A program made the position numbers and the translations under genes. Positions 27,176 through 35,110 of a stretch of 64,000 bases of DNA are shown piece after piece. This DNA is from Phaeobacter italicus (GTDB lineage: Bacteria > Pseudomonadota > Alphaproteobacteria > Rhodobacterales > Rhodobacteraceae): the NCBI RefSeq assembly GCF_001258055.1, contig NZ_CVRM01000031.1, positions 62,001 through 126,000 of the forward strand, read 5' to 3'. Every line of letters starts with the position of its first letter. The first letter of the stretch is position 1. Under the pieces are notes generated by a model. The model was not told where the DNA came from. It saw only the letters and a list, made by a program, of their open reading frames with translations, and made no database searches.

Positions 27176-28123
27176 TCAGCGCGGTGCAGCGGCGCGGCGC
27201 AGGCGGTCGTTGATTGCCGCGCCCAGTCCGTGCTCGGGGATCGGGGCCACGGCGATCGGTTTGTCCATCGCATCTAGCTGATGCAGGTGGCCAAACAGAT
27301 TGGCGGCCGCCTCTACCAGATCAGCGCTGTCAGACAGGTTCAGGTCACAGGACATCGTGCCAAACCCAAGGTACAGCTCTGCCGGATCCGGTGTGGTGAC
27401 ATTCAGCCGGACTTTGGCGCGTGGGGCGTAATGTGACAGCAACTGCCCCGGCGCGGTCAGAGGATCCGACGCATCGCGCAGCTGCAGCGGGTGACCCAGC
27501 ACCGTCTCGATATCTTCCTGAGCGAGCCCGCCGGGGCGCAGCAGAATGGGTGTCTCACCCGACAGCCCGACGATGGTGGATTCCACGCCTACGCCGCAGG
27601 GGCCGTCATCGACAATGGCCGCAATACGCCCGTCCAGACCGGCGACAACATGTGCCGCTGTTGTCGGGCTGATCCGTCCGGATGGGTTGGCCGAAGGGGC
27701 CGCAACGGGGCCGTCCAAAGCCGACAAAAGGGCGCGGGCCGCAGGGTGGGCGGGAATGCGCACGCCAAGAGTTTCAAGACCCGCGGTCACAAGATGCGAG
27801 ATGTCATGCCCGTCTCGCAGGGGCAGCACCAGTGTTAGCGGGCCGGGCCAGAACGCCTCTGCCAGCTTGTTGGCGGTCTCTGTCCAGATGACGTGACGTT
27901 TTGCTGCCTCAATCGAATGAACATGCGCAATCAGCGGGTTGAAGCTGGGTCGTCCCTTCGCCGCATAAAGCGCGGCGACGGCCTCTCCCTGACGGGCATC
28001 CGCGCCAAGCCCGTATACCGTTTCGGTGGGAAACGCGACCAGCTGTCCATCCTGCAAGAGCGCTGCAGCCTGACGAATATCCTGCGGCTGAGCGGTCAGG
28101 ATGCGGGTGGGAGAGTTGGACAT
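27176..28123 (-). CDS. L-threonylcarbamoyladenylate synthase (Sua5 form)
   Basis: Makes threonylcarbamoyl-AMP for the universal tRNA t6A37 modification. The TsaC/YrdC domain (about residues 12-205) shows FPTETVYGLGADA and the KGRPSFNPLIAHV loop. A C-terminal Sua5 domain (about 225-315) follows, with the linker ending in SHYAPRAKV. The length of 315 fits the two-domain Sua5 type rather than the short TsaC. It converges with yqgE across 27 bases. Confidence 0.93.
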   Translation of the reverse strand: MSNSPTRILTAQPQDIRQAAALLQDGQLVAFPTETVYGLGADARQGEAVAALYAAKGRPSFNPLIAHVHSIEAAKRHVIWTETANKLAEAFWPGPLTLVLPLRDGHDISHLVTAGLETLGVRIPAHPAARALLSALDGPVAAPSANPSGRISPTTAAHVVAGLDGRIAAIVDDGPCGVGVESTIVGLSGETPILLRPGGLAQEDIETVLGHPLQLRDASDPLTAPGQLLSHYAPRAKVRLNVTTPDPAELYLGFGTMSCDLNLSDSADLVEAAANLFGHLHQLDAMDKPIAVAPIPEHGLGAAINDRLRRAAAPR

Positions 28124-28200
28124 GGCTGGTGACGCGGCGTTTTGGTTGCTTGAAAAAAGGGCCCGGTTAGGTAATCGGACAAGACGTTCAACATAAAGGC

Positions 28201-28228
28201 TCGGGGCAATGATGCCAAGCTGCCCCGA
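28201..28228 (+). other. Leader hairpin upstream of acyl-CoA dehydrogenase
   Basis: TCGGGGCA pairs perfectly with TGCCCCGA across a 12-base loop, 26 bases before the ATG at 28255. No T-run follows. It could affect translation or mRNA stability of the dehydrogenase transcript. Confidence 0.45.
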
Positions 28229-28254
28229 ACAGCTCTCTCTGAAAGAGGCCAGAC

Positions 28255-29961
28255 ATGACCTTCCGTGCCCCCGTTCCCGAGTATCAGTTTCTATTGAATC
28301 ACATCATTGGCTACAGCGAGATTTCCGCGACCGATCGGTTCAGCGAAGCGAGCGACGATGTCGTGACCGCAATCCTGACCGAAGCGGGCAAGTTCTGTGA
28401 TGAGGTGATGGCCCCGTTGAACAGAGGCGGGGATTTGCAGCCAGCCTATCTGGAGAACGGCGTTTTGCGCACCTCTCCGGGATATGCAGAAGGCTGGCAG
28501 GCGATCTCTGAAGGGGGTTGGATCGGCATGAGTGCGGCAGAGGATTTCGGTGGCATGGGCCTGCCGATGACCCTGACCACGGCCGTGAACGAAATGATGT
28601 CGGGTGCGTGCCTTTCGCTGCAGCTGGCCCCGCTGATGAGCCAAGGCCAGATCGAGGCGCTGGAGCATCACGCCAGTGACGCCCTGAAAGAACTGTATCT
28701 GCCCAAGCTGATCTCGGGCGAGTGGTCTGGCACCATGAATCTGACCGAGCCTCAGGCAGGCTCTGATGTGGGGGCGCTCAGCTCCAAGGCGGAGCCACTG
28801 GACGATGGCACCTATGCCATCAGCGGGCAGAAGATCTATATCTCCTGGGGTGACAATGATTTCACCCAGAACGTCTGCCATCTGGTGCTGGCACGTCTGC
28901 CCGATGCGGTGCCGGGGACCAAGGGGATTTCTCTCTTCCTGGTGCCCAAATTCCTGCCGGATGCCGAGGGCAACCCCGGCAAAGCCAATTCGCTGAAAGT
29001 CGTGAGCCTGGAACACAAGATGGGTCTGCATGGTTCGCCGACCTGTGTGATGCAGTATGACGGCGCCATCGGCTGGATGGTTGGCAAGCCGGGTGGTGGT
29101 CTCGCGGCGATGTTCACCATGATGAACAACGCCCGTCTGGGTGTCGGGGGTCAGGGCGTGGGCGTTGCAGGCGCGGCCTATCAGAAGGCACTGGCCTACG
29201 CACTGGAGCGCAAACAGGGCAAGTCTGCTTCTGGCACCATCGTGGATCATGCCGATGTGCGCCGGATGCTGATGGAGATGAAGGCCGATCTGTTCGCTGC
29301 GCGCGCGATTCTGCTGGCGTGTTCGCAGGCTATCGACATGCAGACGGCAACCGGTGCGCAGGACTGGGCTGCGCGGGCGGCGTTCCTCACGCCGATTGCC
29401 AAGGCTTTTGGCACCGAAACCGGGATGCGCGTGTCAGAAACCGGGGTGCAGGTGCACGGTGGCATGGGCTTTATTGAAGAGACCGGCGCAGCGCAGTTCT
29501 ACCGCGACGTCCGTGTGACCGCGATCTACGAAGGCACCAACGGCATTCAGGCGATGGATCTGGTGGGGCGCAAGATGATGGACGGCGGTGACATGGCGCA
29601 CCGTCTGATCGATGAGATCGAAGAGCAGGCCGAACGGGCCCGCACCACCCATCCAAACATGGCCGAAGCGGTCTGGCAGGCCTGCGAGTCGCTGCGCGAG
29701 GCGACAGAGTGGCTTACGGCGCAGGGCAATATGGACGAACGTTTCGCGGGGGCAGTTCCGTATCTGCATGCTTTTGCACGCGTCTTGGGCGGGCACTATC
29801 ATCTGGCGGCTGCGATGGCAGATGTCGGTGGTCCACGTGAGAAATTGGCCCGCTTCTACATCAACCGGATGCTGCCAGAGCACGCAGCCCTGCTGGCTCA
29901 TGCGCAGGCGGGTGCAGATGGCGCGCGCGCACTGACCCTGGATGAACTGGCTGACGGATGA
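28255..29961 (+). CDS. Acyl-CoA dehydrogenase, long C-terminal-domain type (DmdC-like)
   Basis: FAD-dependent acyl-CoA dehydrogenase of 568 residues with the long C-terminal extension seen in the DmdC/FadE-like group. Signatures are MNLTEPQAGSDVGAL in the substrate/FAD region and VQVHGGMGFIEETG with AIYEGTNGIQAMDLV late in the protein. The length and sequence style match the 3-methylmercaptopropionyl-CoA dehydrogenase (DmdC) family of roseobacters. General fatty-acyl substrates are equally possible, so no symbol is given. The stop overlaps the ATG of the MBL hydrolase. Confidence 0.88.
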   Translation: MTFRAPVPEYQFLLNHIIGYSEISATDRFSEASDDVVTAILTEAGKFCDEVMAPLNRGGDLQPAYLENGVLRTSPGYAEGWQAISEGGWIGMSAAEDFGGMGLPMTLTTAVNEMMSGACLSLQLAPLMSQGQIEALEHHASDALKELYLPKLISGEWSGTMNLTEPQAGSDVGALSSKAEPLDDGTYAISGQKIYISWGDNDFTQNVCHLVLARLPDAVPGTKGISLFLVPKFLPDAEGNPGKANSLKVVSLEHKMGLHGSPTCVMQYDGAIGWMVGKPGGGLAAMFTMMNNARLGVGGQGVGVAGAAYQKALAYALERKQGKSASGTIVDHADVRRMLMEMKADLFAARAILLACSQAIDMQTATGAQDWAARAAFLTPIAKAFGTETGMRVSETGVQVHGGMGFIEETGAAQFYRDVRVTAIYEGTNGIQAMDLVGRKMMDGGDMAHRLIDEIEEQAERARTTHPNMAEAVWQACESLREATEWLTAQGNMDERFAGAVPYLHAFARVLGGHYHLAAAMADVGGPREKLARFYINRMLPEHAALLAHAQAGADGARALTLDELADG

Positions 29962-30995
29962 GCAGCGAACGCCCCGACGGCCCGTGGAGCGAACCGCCCG
30001 CTGAGGGCGAGGCCATCGAGGTGGCCGACGGCGTTCTGTGGATGCGCCTGCCTCTGCCGATGAAGCTGGACCATGTGAACGTCTACGCGCTGGACGATGG
30101 TGATGGCTGGACCATTGTTGACACCGGCATGTCGTCCAACAAAACCCGCCGCATCTGGGAGCGGCTGATGGCTGGTCCGCTTGGCGGCAAGCCTGTGAGG
30201 CGGGTTGTCGTCACGCATCACCACCCCGATCACGTCGGCAATGCTGGCTGGTTTCAGTCTGAACATGGTGCAGAACTGGTGACGACGCGCACCGCCTGGT
30301 TGTTTGCGCGGATGCTGACGCTTGATGTGCAGGAAAGCTGGCCAGAAGAGACGCTGGAGTTCTACCGCAGCGCGGGTATGGATCCCGCGATCTATGACGC
30401 ACGGGTGGCAGAGCGGCCGTTCAATTTTGCCGATACGGTCTATCCGATGCCGCTAGGGTTTACCCGCATCAAACAGGGCGACGTGTTGCGTATGGCTGGT
30501 CGCGACTGGGACATCCACATGGGCAACGGCCACGCACCAGAGCACGCAACATTCTGGAGTCGCGATGACAATCTGGTGATCACAGGTGATCAGATCCTGT
30601 CTTCGATCAGCCCCAATATCGGGGTCTACGCGACCGAACCAATGGCTGACCCGGTGGCTGAATGGCTGGAAGCCTGCGAACGGCTTGCGCCGCTTGCGCG
30701 GCCCGATCACCTTGCGCTGGGCGGGCACAAGCTGCCCTTTCTTGGTCTGCCACACCGCATGGCGCAGCTGATTGACAATCATCACGGAGCCCTTGCGCGG
30801 CTTCTTGACCATCTGGACGAGCCCCGCAGCGCGGCAGAGTGTTTTGCGCCTCTGTTCAAGCGCAAGATTGGTGCGGGGGAATATGGTCTTGCCTTGGTAG
30901 AGGCGGTGGCCCATGTAAATCATCTGTATCATATCGGTCAGGTGGATCGCGTCCGACGGGATGACGGGGCCTGGCTTTATCAGCGTAAGGGGTGA
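29958..30995 (+). CDS. MBL-fold metallo-hydrolase
   Basis: A 345-residue metallo-beta-lactamase-fold hydrolase. The metal-binding set looks complete: VTHHHPDHVG (HxHxDH), GNGHAPEHA, TGDQIL and GGHKLPF. A C-terminal winged-helix-like segment (about residues 275-340) recalls LACTB2/glyoxalase-II-like hydrolases. The ATGA overlap with the acyl-CoA dehydrogenase suggests a shared pathway, perhaps hydrolysis of a thioester product. That pathway link is an inference. Confidence 0.85.
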   Translation: MSSERPDGPWSEPPAEGEAIEVADGVLWMRLPLPMKLDHVNVYALDDGDGWTIVDTGMSSNKTRRIWERLMAGPLGGKPVRRVVVTHHHPDHVGNAGWFQSEHGAELVTTRTAWLFARMLTLDVQESWPEETLEFYRSAGMDPAIYDARVAERPFNFADTVYPMPLGFTRIKQGDVLRMAGRDWDIHMGNGHAPEHATFWSRDDNLVITGDQILSSISPNIGVYATEPMADPVAEWLEACERLAPLARPDHLALGGHKLPFLGLPHRMAQLIDNHHGALARLLDHLDEPRSAAECFAPLFKRKIGAGEYGLALVEAVAHVNHLYHIGQVDRVRRDDGAWLYQRKG

Positions 30996-31021
30996 TCTGC
31001 CCCGTCACCGGGGGAGACACC

Positions 31022-31486
31022 ATGTCCGATGAAATCGCAACCAGCGCAGAAGCGGCAGAAGATGCGATCCTGCCATGTGTTCACGAGGTCCATTCAGACC
31101 CAGAAGCCTGCCATCCGCTGAAGCCCCTGCCAGAGCAGCTGAAAAAGCCGGTTGAAAGCAAGAGCCCGGCTCGCTGGGCCTATGAACGGCTGATCCTATA
31201 CATCCAGAATTTCGAAGAGCAGCTGGACAGCGAACACGAGGTCGCGATGGGTTTTGCTGGTGGCGACGCCGGTGTGATGCGGATCGAAGGCATGGGTTAT
31301 TTTGATCCCGACATGATCACCTACTACGGCTCTGACACCAGCGGCGCGCGCACCCAGTTGGTGCAACACGTGAGCCAACTGAATGTGATGCTGCGCGCCT
31401 TGCCAAAGCAGAACGAAGCCGCGCCTGCCAACCGGATCGGGTTCCGGCTTGTTTCTGATCTGGAGAGCGATGCGCCTGAGAGCTGA
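31022..31486 (+). CDS. Acidic soluble protein of unknown function (DUF6173-like)
   Basis: A 154-residue protein without signal peptide or membrane helix. The first 50 residues are acidic and Pro-rich. The remainder is a compact domain containing ARWAYERLILYIQNFEEQL and a glycine-rich FAGGDAG turn. I believe it matches what is annotated as DUF6173 in related genomes, but this is from memory. ATG 31022 is preceded by GGGGGAGA. Its end overlaps the next gene by 17 bases. Confidence 0.72.
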   Translation: MSDEIATSAEAAEDAILPCVHEVHSDPEACHPLKPLPEQLKKPVESKSPARWAYERLILYIQNFEEQLDSEHEVAMGFAGGDAGVMRIEGMGYFDPDMITYYGSDTSGARTQLVQHVSQLNVMLRALPKQNEAAPANRIGFRLVSDLESDAPES

Positions 31487-32012
31487 GCGTGTCAGACGGG
31501 TGAAGTCAGCTGTGCTGGTCGCGGGGATCTGTGGTTTCCTAGCAGATGTCGCCTGGGGACAGGACAGTTGGCTGGGCCAGTTGGAGGCCCCGGCGTATCA
31601 GCTGCTGGACGATGTGATGGCGGCGCAGGGGTACGAACCCTCGCCATTCACGACCGATGGCTGCAGCGGCGGGTTGTCCCAGTTGTGGCGACACCTGTCA
31701 CGGTCTGGCAACGGCCCTCCGTTTGAGCATTGCTGCATCCGTCACGATCGCAGCTATCACGCTGCCGGACAGGCCAGGGACTCCGTCCAAAGCTATCAGG
31801 CGCGCCTTGACGCCGATCAGAGCCTGCGCCGCTGCGTAGAGACGCAATTGCAGGACAATCCACTGCTTGCCCGGACTGTCAGCAAAGCCGTCTACGGCGC
31901 TGTTCGATTCGCAGGTGGGCCCTGCAGCGGGCTCTCGTGGCGCTGGGGGTACGGGTATCCCACCTGCGCAGGCCAAAACCGCGACAGTTTTGGCAGGGAT
32001 GCGCCCGATTGA
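31470..32012 (+). CDS. Secreted phospholipase A2-like protein
   Basis: A 180-residue protein with a Sec signal peptide (about residues 10-30). The mature part has the prokaryotic PLA2 pattern: TTDGCSGG (residues 61-68) and, 20 residues on, FEHCCIRHDRSYH (85-97), where His92-Asp93 would be the catalytic pair. Six mature cysteines (65, 88, 89, 122, 152, 166) could form three disulfides, as expected for an exported enzyme. The start at ATG 31470 lies inside the previous gene's end. Activity is an inference from the motif. See findings. Confidence 0.75.
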   Translation: MRLRAERVRRVKSAVLVAGICGFLADVAWGQDSWLGQLEAPAYQLLDDVMAAQGYEPSPFTTDGCSGGLSQLWRHLSRSGNGPPFEHCCIRHDRSYHAAGQARDSVQSYQARLDADQSLRRCVETQLQDNPLLARTVSKAVYGAVRFAGGPCSGLSWRWGYGYPTCAGQNRDSFGRDAPD

Positions 32013-32077
32013 CGTGGTGACAGTGGCGGCGAAATCCAGTATCCAGCAAGCAAACATACGCGAATAGGAATGGACAC

Positions 32078-32212
32078 ATGGCTGAACACAAGCACGGTTC
32101 GATGGACATCACTGTTCAGGAAAAGACCTATGAAGGCTTCCTGAAATTCACCACGCGCTTCTGCATTGCAGTGGCGATCTTTACCGTATTCCTGGCGATC
32201 TTCGCGACCTGA
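32078..32212 (+). CDS. aa3-type cytochrome c oxidase subunit IV
   Basis: A 44-residue protein too short for standard gene callers. It has a charged N-terminus ending in the typical QEKTYEGFLKFTTR, followed by a single membrane helix. This is the bacterial aa3 oxidase subunit IV family (COX4_pro_2), a small accessory subunit of the terminal oxidase. AGGAA lies about 12 bases upstream of ATG 32078. It is not next to the core oxidase genes, which is common for this subunit. Confidence 0.85.
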   Translation: MAEHKHGSMDITVQEKTYEGFLKFTTRFCIAVAIFTVFLAIFAT

Positions 32213-32258
32213 TCGCGTGGCCGGTTCGGATCGCCTGGGGCGTCTGGGGGCCCGGTCT

Positions 32259-32891
32259 GTGGCTGGCCTGACGCGCACCACTGCAGCGGTGCTGCTGTGT
32301 GGTGCGCTGGTGGCCTGTGCCGCGCCGCAACAGCCCAACGCAGATGATGCCACGTTGCAGAGAGTGGCCTATCGTCACGACGGCCCGCCGTCGCTGACGC
32401 TTTATACCATGATCAACAACCGCACGGGTCAGGGCGCGCATACCTCCCTGATGGTGAATGCCTCTGAGCGGGTGATTTTCGATCCTGCCGGATCTTTCTA
32501 TGCTGATGTGGTGCCGGAGCGTGATGATGTCCTTTACGGGATCACGCCTGCGGTTGAACGTGCCTATCGCGGGTCACATGCGCGCAGCACCCATCACGTC
32601 GTTGTTCAAACCGTTGAGGTCAGCCCGGAGCAAGCGCAGCTCGCCTATCAACTGGTGACGCGCAACGGCCGTGTTGCGGGGGCGTTCTGCTCGAATGCGA
32701 CCTCGTCTGTTCTGGCGCAGATTCCGGGGTTCGAGTCGATCGAGACCACGTTTTATCCCGGCAAACTATCCGAACAGTTTGCAGCCCTTCCGGGTGTTTC
32801 CACCCAAGTTTACCGCGAAAATGACAGCGCGGACCTGAAAGAAGGGTTGGAAAAGAACAATGCGCTTTTGAATGCAGGCGCTGGCAGCTGA
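32259..32891 (+). CDS. Lipoprotein, possible permuted NlpC/P60 (papain-like) fold
   Basis: A 210-residue protein with a lipoprotein signal ending in LVAC (lipidated Cys20). Two conserved-looking motifs suggest a circularly permuted NlpC/P60/LRAT-type fold: GAHTSLMV (His61) followed by strand FDPAGSF, and far downstream GAFCSNATSSVL (Cys144). In that superfamily His precedes Cys, as here. I chose GTG 32259 because GGGGG precedes it and the signal has normal length; GTG 32217 is an in-frame alternative. Substrate unknown; lipid or peptidoglycan are possibilities. Confidence 0.65.
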   Translation: MAGLTRTTAAVLLCGALVACAAPQQPNADDATLQRVAYRHDGPPSLTLYTMINNRTGQGAHTSLMVNASERVIFDPAGSFYADVVPERDDVLYGITPAVERAYRGSHARSTHHVVVQTVEVSPEQAQLAYQLVTRNGRVAGAFCSNATSSVLAQIPGFESIETTFYPGKLSEQFAALPGVSTQVYRENDSADLKEGLEKNNALLNAGAGS

Positions 32892-32935
32892 CCGTCCCGC
32901 CCGAAGAAGCATGATGGTGAGATGCTTGAAATGAC

Positions 32936-32963
32936 AAAGCCGCAGGTCGTCCTGCGGCTTTTG
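32936..32963 (+). terminator. Intrinsic terminator after the lipoprotein gene
   Basis: The stem AAAGCCGCAGG/CCTGCGGCTTT closes on TCGT and runs into TTTGTTTT. It lies between the lipoprotein gene and the convergent azlD and could also act leftward, since the left arm begins with A residues. Confidence 0.85.
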
Positions 32964-32985
32964 TTTTGCGTTATGCGTCGCAACG

Positions 32986-33318
32986 TCAATGAAACAGGAA
33001 CAGCAGGAGAAACCCACAGGCGCCCGCCCCCATCGCGATCAGGACATTGCGGGTCAGATAGCCGAGCGCAAAAACCGCCACTGCGACCGCGACATGCGGC
33101 AGGCTGGGGGTGCCACCAGTGGGGGTGGGCCAGGCAACGAGCGGGGCGACCAATGCGGGAATGATCGCAACCGCCGTATAACGCAGATGCCGCATCAGCC
33201 AGGCAGGCATCGTGCGCCCGCCCATGAGCCCGATGAATGCAAAACGCAGGGCAAAACTGCCGACAGCCAGTCCGATGATGATGGTCCACAGCAGCGTGGG
33301 GTCAGGGGCCTGTGTCAT
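32986..33318 (-). CDS. azlD: Branched-chain amino acid exporter small subunit AzlD
   Basis: A 110-residue membrane protein with three to four hydrophobic helices, typical of AzlD/YgaH, the small partner of AzlC. Its start overlaps the stop of azlC (ATGA), fitting a stoichiometric two-subunit exporter of leucine/valine-type amino acids or their analogues. Motifs such as LRFAFIGLMGGR and the following helix fit the family. Confidence 0.87.
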   Translation of the reverse strand: MTQAPDPTLLWTIIIGLAVGSFALRFAFIGLMGGRTMPAWLMRHLRYTAVAIIPALVAPLVAWPTPTGGTPSLPHVAVAVAVFALGYLTRNVLIAMGAGACGFLLLFLFH

Positions 33319-34040
33319 GCTGCGTCCTTTCCTGTCTTGCGCTGTTCAATCCAGAGTTCGGCCTGTGCCCCTGCCATCATGCCGACCATACCCGCAACGA
33401 TCAGGCCGAGGTTGTAGGGCAGGGCGGTCGCGGGCAACGCGGTCGCGACGGCGGCAAAGCAGGCGACCACATGCGCAGGTGTGCGCAGCATCGGGCCGAC
33501 CATCGCCAGAAACGCCAGTGGCAGCACAAAGTCGAGGCCCCAGCTGTCAGGCACCTGTGCGCCCAGAAGTGCGCCAATGAATGTTGCCGCCATCCAGCCG
33601 GGCGCGACGCAGCCGTTGGTGCCGAAGAAATACGCCAGCCGCTGTGACAGGGTCATCTGCGGGTTGTTTTCGAACTGAACAATCGACAGGGCATAGGATT
33701 GGTCAACCGTCAGATAGGCGGCGCAGGCGCGTTGCCAAAGCGGGGCCTCTCCCAAATAGGGGGTGAGGGATGCGGAATACATCGCCACCCGCAGGTTCAC
33801 CGCGAGCGCTGAGACCAGAATGATGAGTGTCGGCGTGTTTTCCTGCATCAGCTGGAGGGCCGTGAACTGGGCCGAACCGGCAAAGACAGAGAGCGAAAAC
33901 ACCAGCGCCTCGGGGACAATCAGTCCTGCTTCGGCGGCCAGAACGCCAAACAGGAGCCCAAATGGTCCCGACACCAACAGGAAGGGCGCGCCGTCGCGAA
34001 ACCCCTTCCAAAATGCCGATTTCGTGGTGGTGATTGCCAT
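33315..34040 (-). CDS. azlC: Branched-chain amino acid exporter large subunit AzlC
   Basis: A 241-residue membrane protein of the AzlC/YgaZ family. Typical stretches are GPFGLLFGVLAAEAG near the N-terminus, FAGSAQFTALQLM, and LTVDQSYAL in the middle. About seven hydrophobic helices. It is the first gene of the azlC-azlD pair and is divergent from fdhD across about 60 bases that must hold both promoters. Confidence 0.9.
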   Translation of the reverse strand: MAITTTKSAFWKGFRDGAPFLLVSGPFGLLFGVLAAEAGLIVPEALVFSLSVFAGSAQFTALQLMQENTPTLIILVSALAVNLRVAMYSASLTPYLGEAPLWQRACAAYLTVDQSYALSIVQFENNPQMTLSQRLAYFFGTNGCVAPGWMAATFIGALLGAQVPDSWGLDFVLPLAFLAMVGPMLRTPAHVVACFAAVATALPATALPYNLGLIVAGMVGMMAGAQAELWIEQRKTGKDAA

Positions 34041-34101
34041 GATCTGGTCCTAGGTTGTTCCCAATTGGCATAGGCCTGTGGGTGGAGGTTTGCAATTGGC
34101 G

Positions 34102-35001
34102 ATGATGGATGAAAACGCAGATCAGGCTGCGGTTGTGGCCGAGTATCTGATCGCGCCGAACCCAACAAACGCACGGCTGACCCGGCGGGTCAAAGGTCTT
34201 GATCACACCGGTGCGGTGGCTGAAATTTCCGTGGTCGAAGAGCGCCCGCTGACCATCTATCTGAACCGACAGGAAATCGTCACGGCGATGACGATTGGGG
34301 ATTATCCGGAGTATCTTGCTCTTGGCTTTCTGCGCAATCAGGGCATGCTGCGCGCTGACGACGTGATCACCGGTATCGACTATGACGAAGAGCTGGAAAC
34401 GGTAGTGGTGCGCACCGAGATCGAAACGTCCTATGAAGAGAAGCTCCAGAAAAAGACGCGGACGTCGGGCTGCGCGGTCGGCACTGTCTTTGGTGACATG
34501 ATGGAGGGGCTGGAGGATGTGCGCCTGCCTGAGGTGGAGGTGAAGACCTCCTGGCTTTATGCGCTGGCGCACAAGATCAACCGCACGCCGTCGCTGTACC
34601 TGGAGGCGGGCGCCATTCATGGCACCGTGCTGTGTCAGCAAGATCGACCGCTGGTCTACATGGAGGACGTGGGCCGCCACAATGCGGTGGACAAGATTGC
34701 AGGCTGGATCCAGAGCACCGGCGCGGATGTGTCGGATAAAATCCTCTACACGACGGGGCGGCTTACATCCGAAATGGTGATCAAGACCGCGATGATGGGG
34801 ATCCCGGTTCTGGCGTCCCGTTCAGGCTTTACCGCGTGGGGCGTGGAAATCGCGCAGGAAGTGGGCCTGACGCTCATCGGGCGGATGCGCGGCCAGCGTT
34901 TCGTCTGTCTTGCGGGGGAGGAACGGCTGGTGCGCGACATGGACCCCAAGGACGCGCCGGTTGAGGACAAGAAACACCGGCGGAAGAGTGCGGGAACATG
35001 A
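34102..35001 (+). CDS. fdhD: Formate dehydrogenase accessory sulfurtransferase FdhD
   Basis: Transfers sulfur from IscS-type desulfurase to the molybdenum cofactor of formate dehydrogenase and binds the bis-MGD cofactor. About 299 residues. The cofactor-binding motif DVGRHNAVDK and the LYTTGRLTSEMV stretch are intact. The flexible-loop CxxC of E. coli FdhD is reduced here to a single Cys (SGCAVGT). It opens the cofactor cluster with mobA, mobB and moeA. ATG 34102 is preferred; GTG 34078 is an in-frame alternative with GGAGG between them. Confidence 0.93.
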   Translation: MMDENADQAAVVAEYLIAPNPTNARLTRRVKGLDHTGAVAEISVVEERPLTIYLNRQEIVTAMTIGDYPEYLALGFLRNQGMLRADDVITGIDYDEELETVVVRTEIETSYEEKLQKKTRTSGCAVGTVFGDMMEGLEDVRLPEVEVKTSWLYALAHKINRTPSLYLEAGAIHGTVLCQQDRPLVYMEDVGRHNAVDKIAGWIQSTGADVSDKILYTTGRLTSEMVIKTAMMGIPVLASRSGFTAWGVEIAQEVGLTLIGRMRGQRFVCLAGEERLVRDMDPKDAPVEDKKHRRKSAGT

Positions 35002-35021
35002 CTGGTTCAATAAACCAAAGG

Positions 35022-35100
35022 GCAGAGCCGTTCCGCGGGCGGAAGCGAAGCGCCCGCCCATGGGGGCGGACGGGCGCTGCCCGGCATTTTGCCGGACGCA
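35022..35100. repeat. Cluster of short GC-rich inverted repeats after fdhD
   Basis: Three consecutive small hairpins: GCGGGCG/CGCCCGC (35035-35057), CGCCCGCCC with GGGGCGGACGGGCG around a CATG centre (35051-35076), and CCGGC/GCCGG around ATTTT (35081-35095). The arms share sequence, so alternative folds compete. I have the impression that similar elements recur between genes in Roseobacter genomes, but this window holds only one copy. Confidence 0.5.
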
Positions 35101-35110
35101 GGGGCATTGA

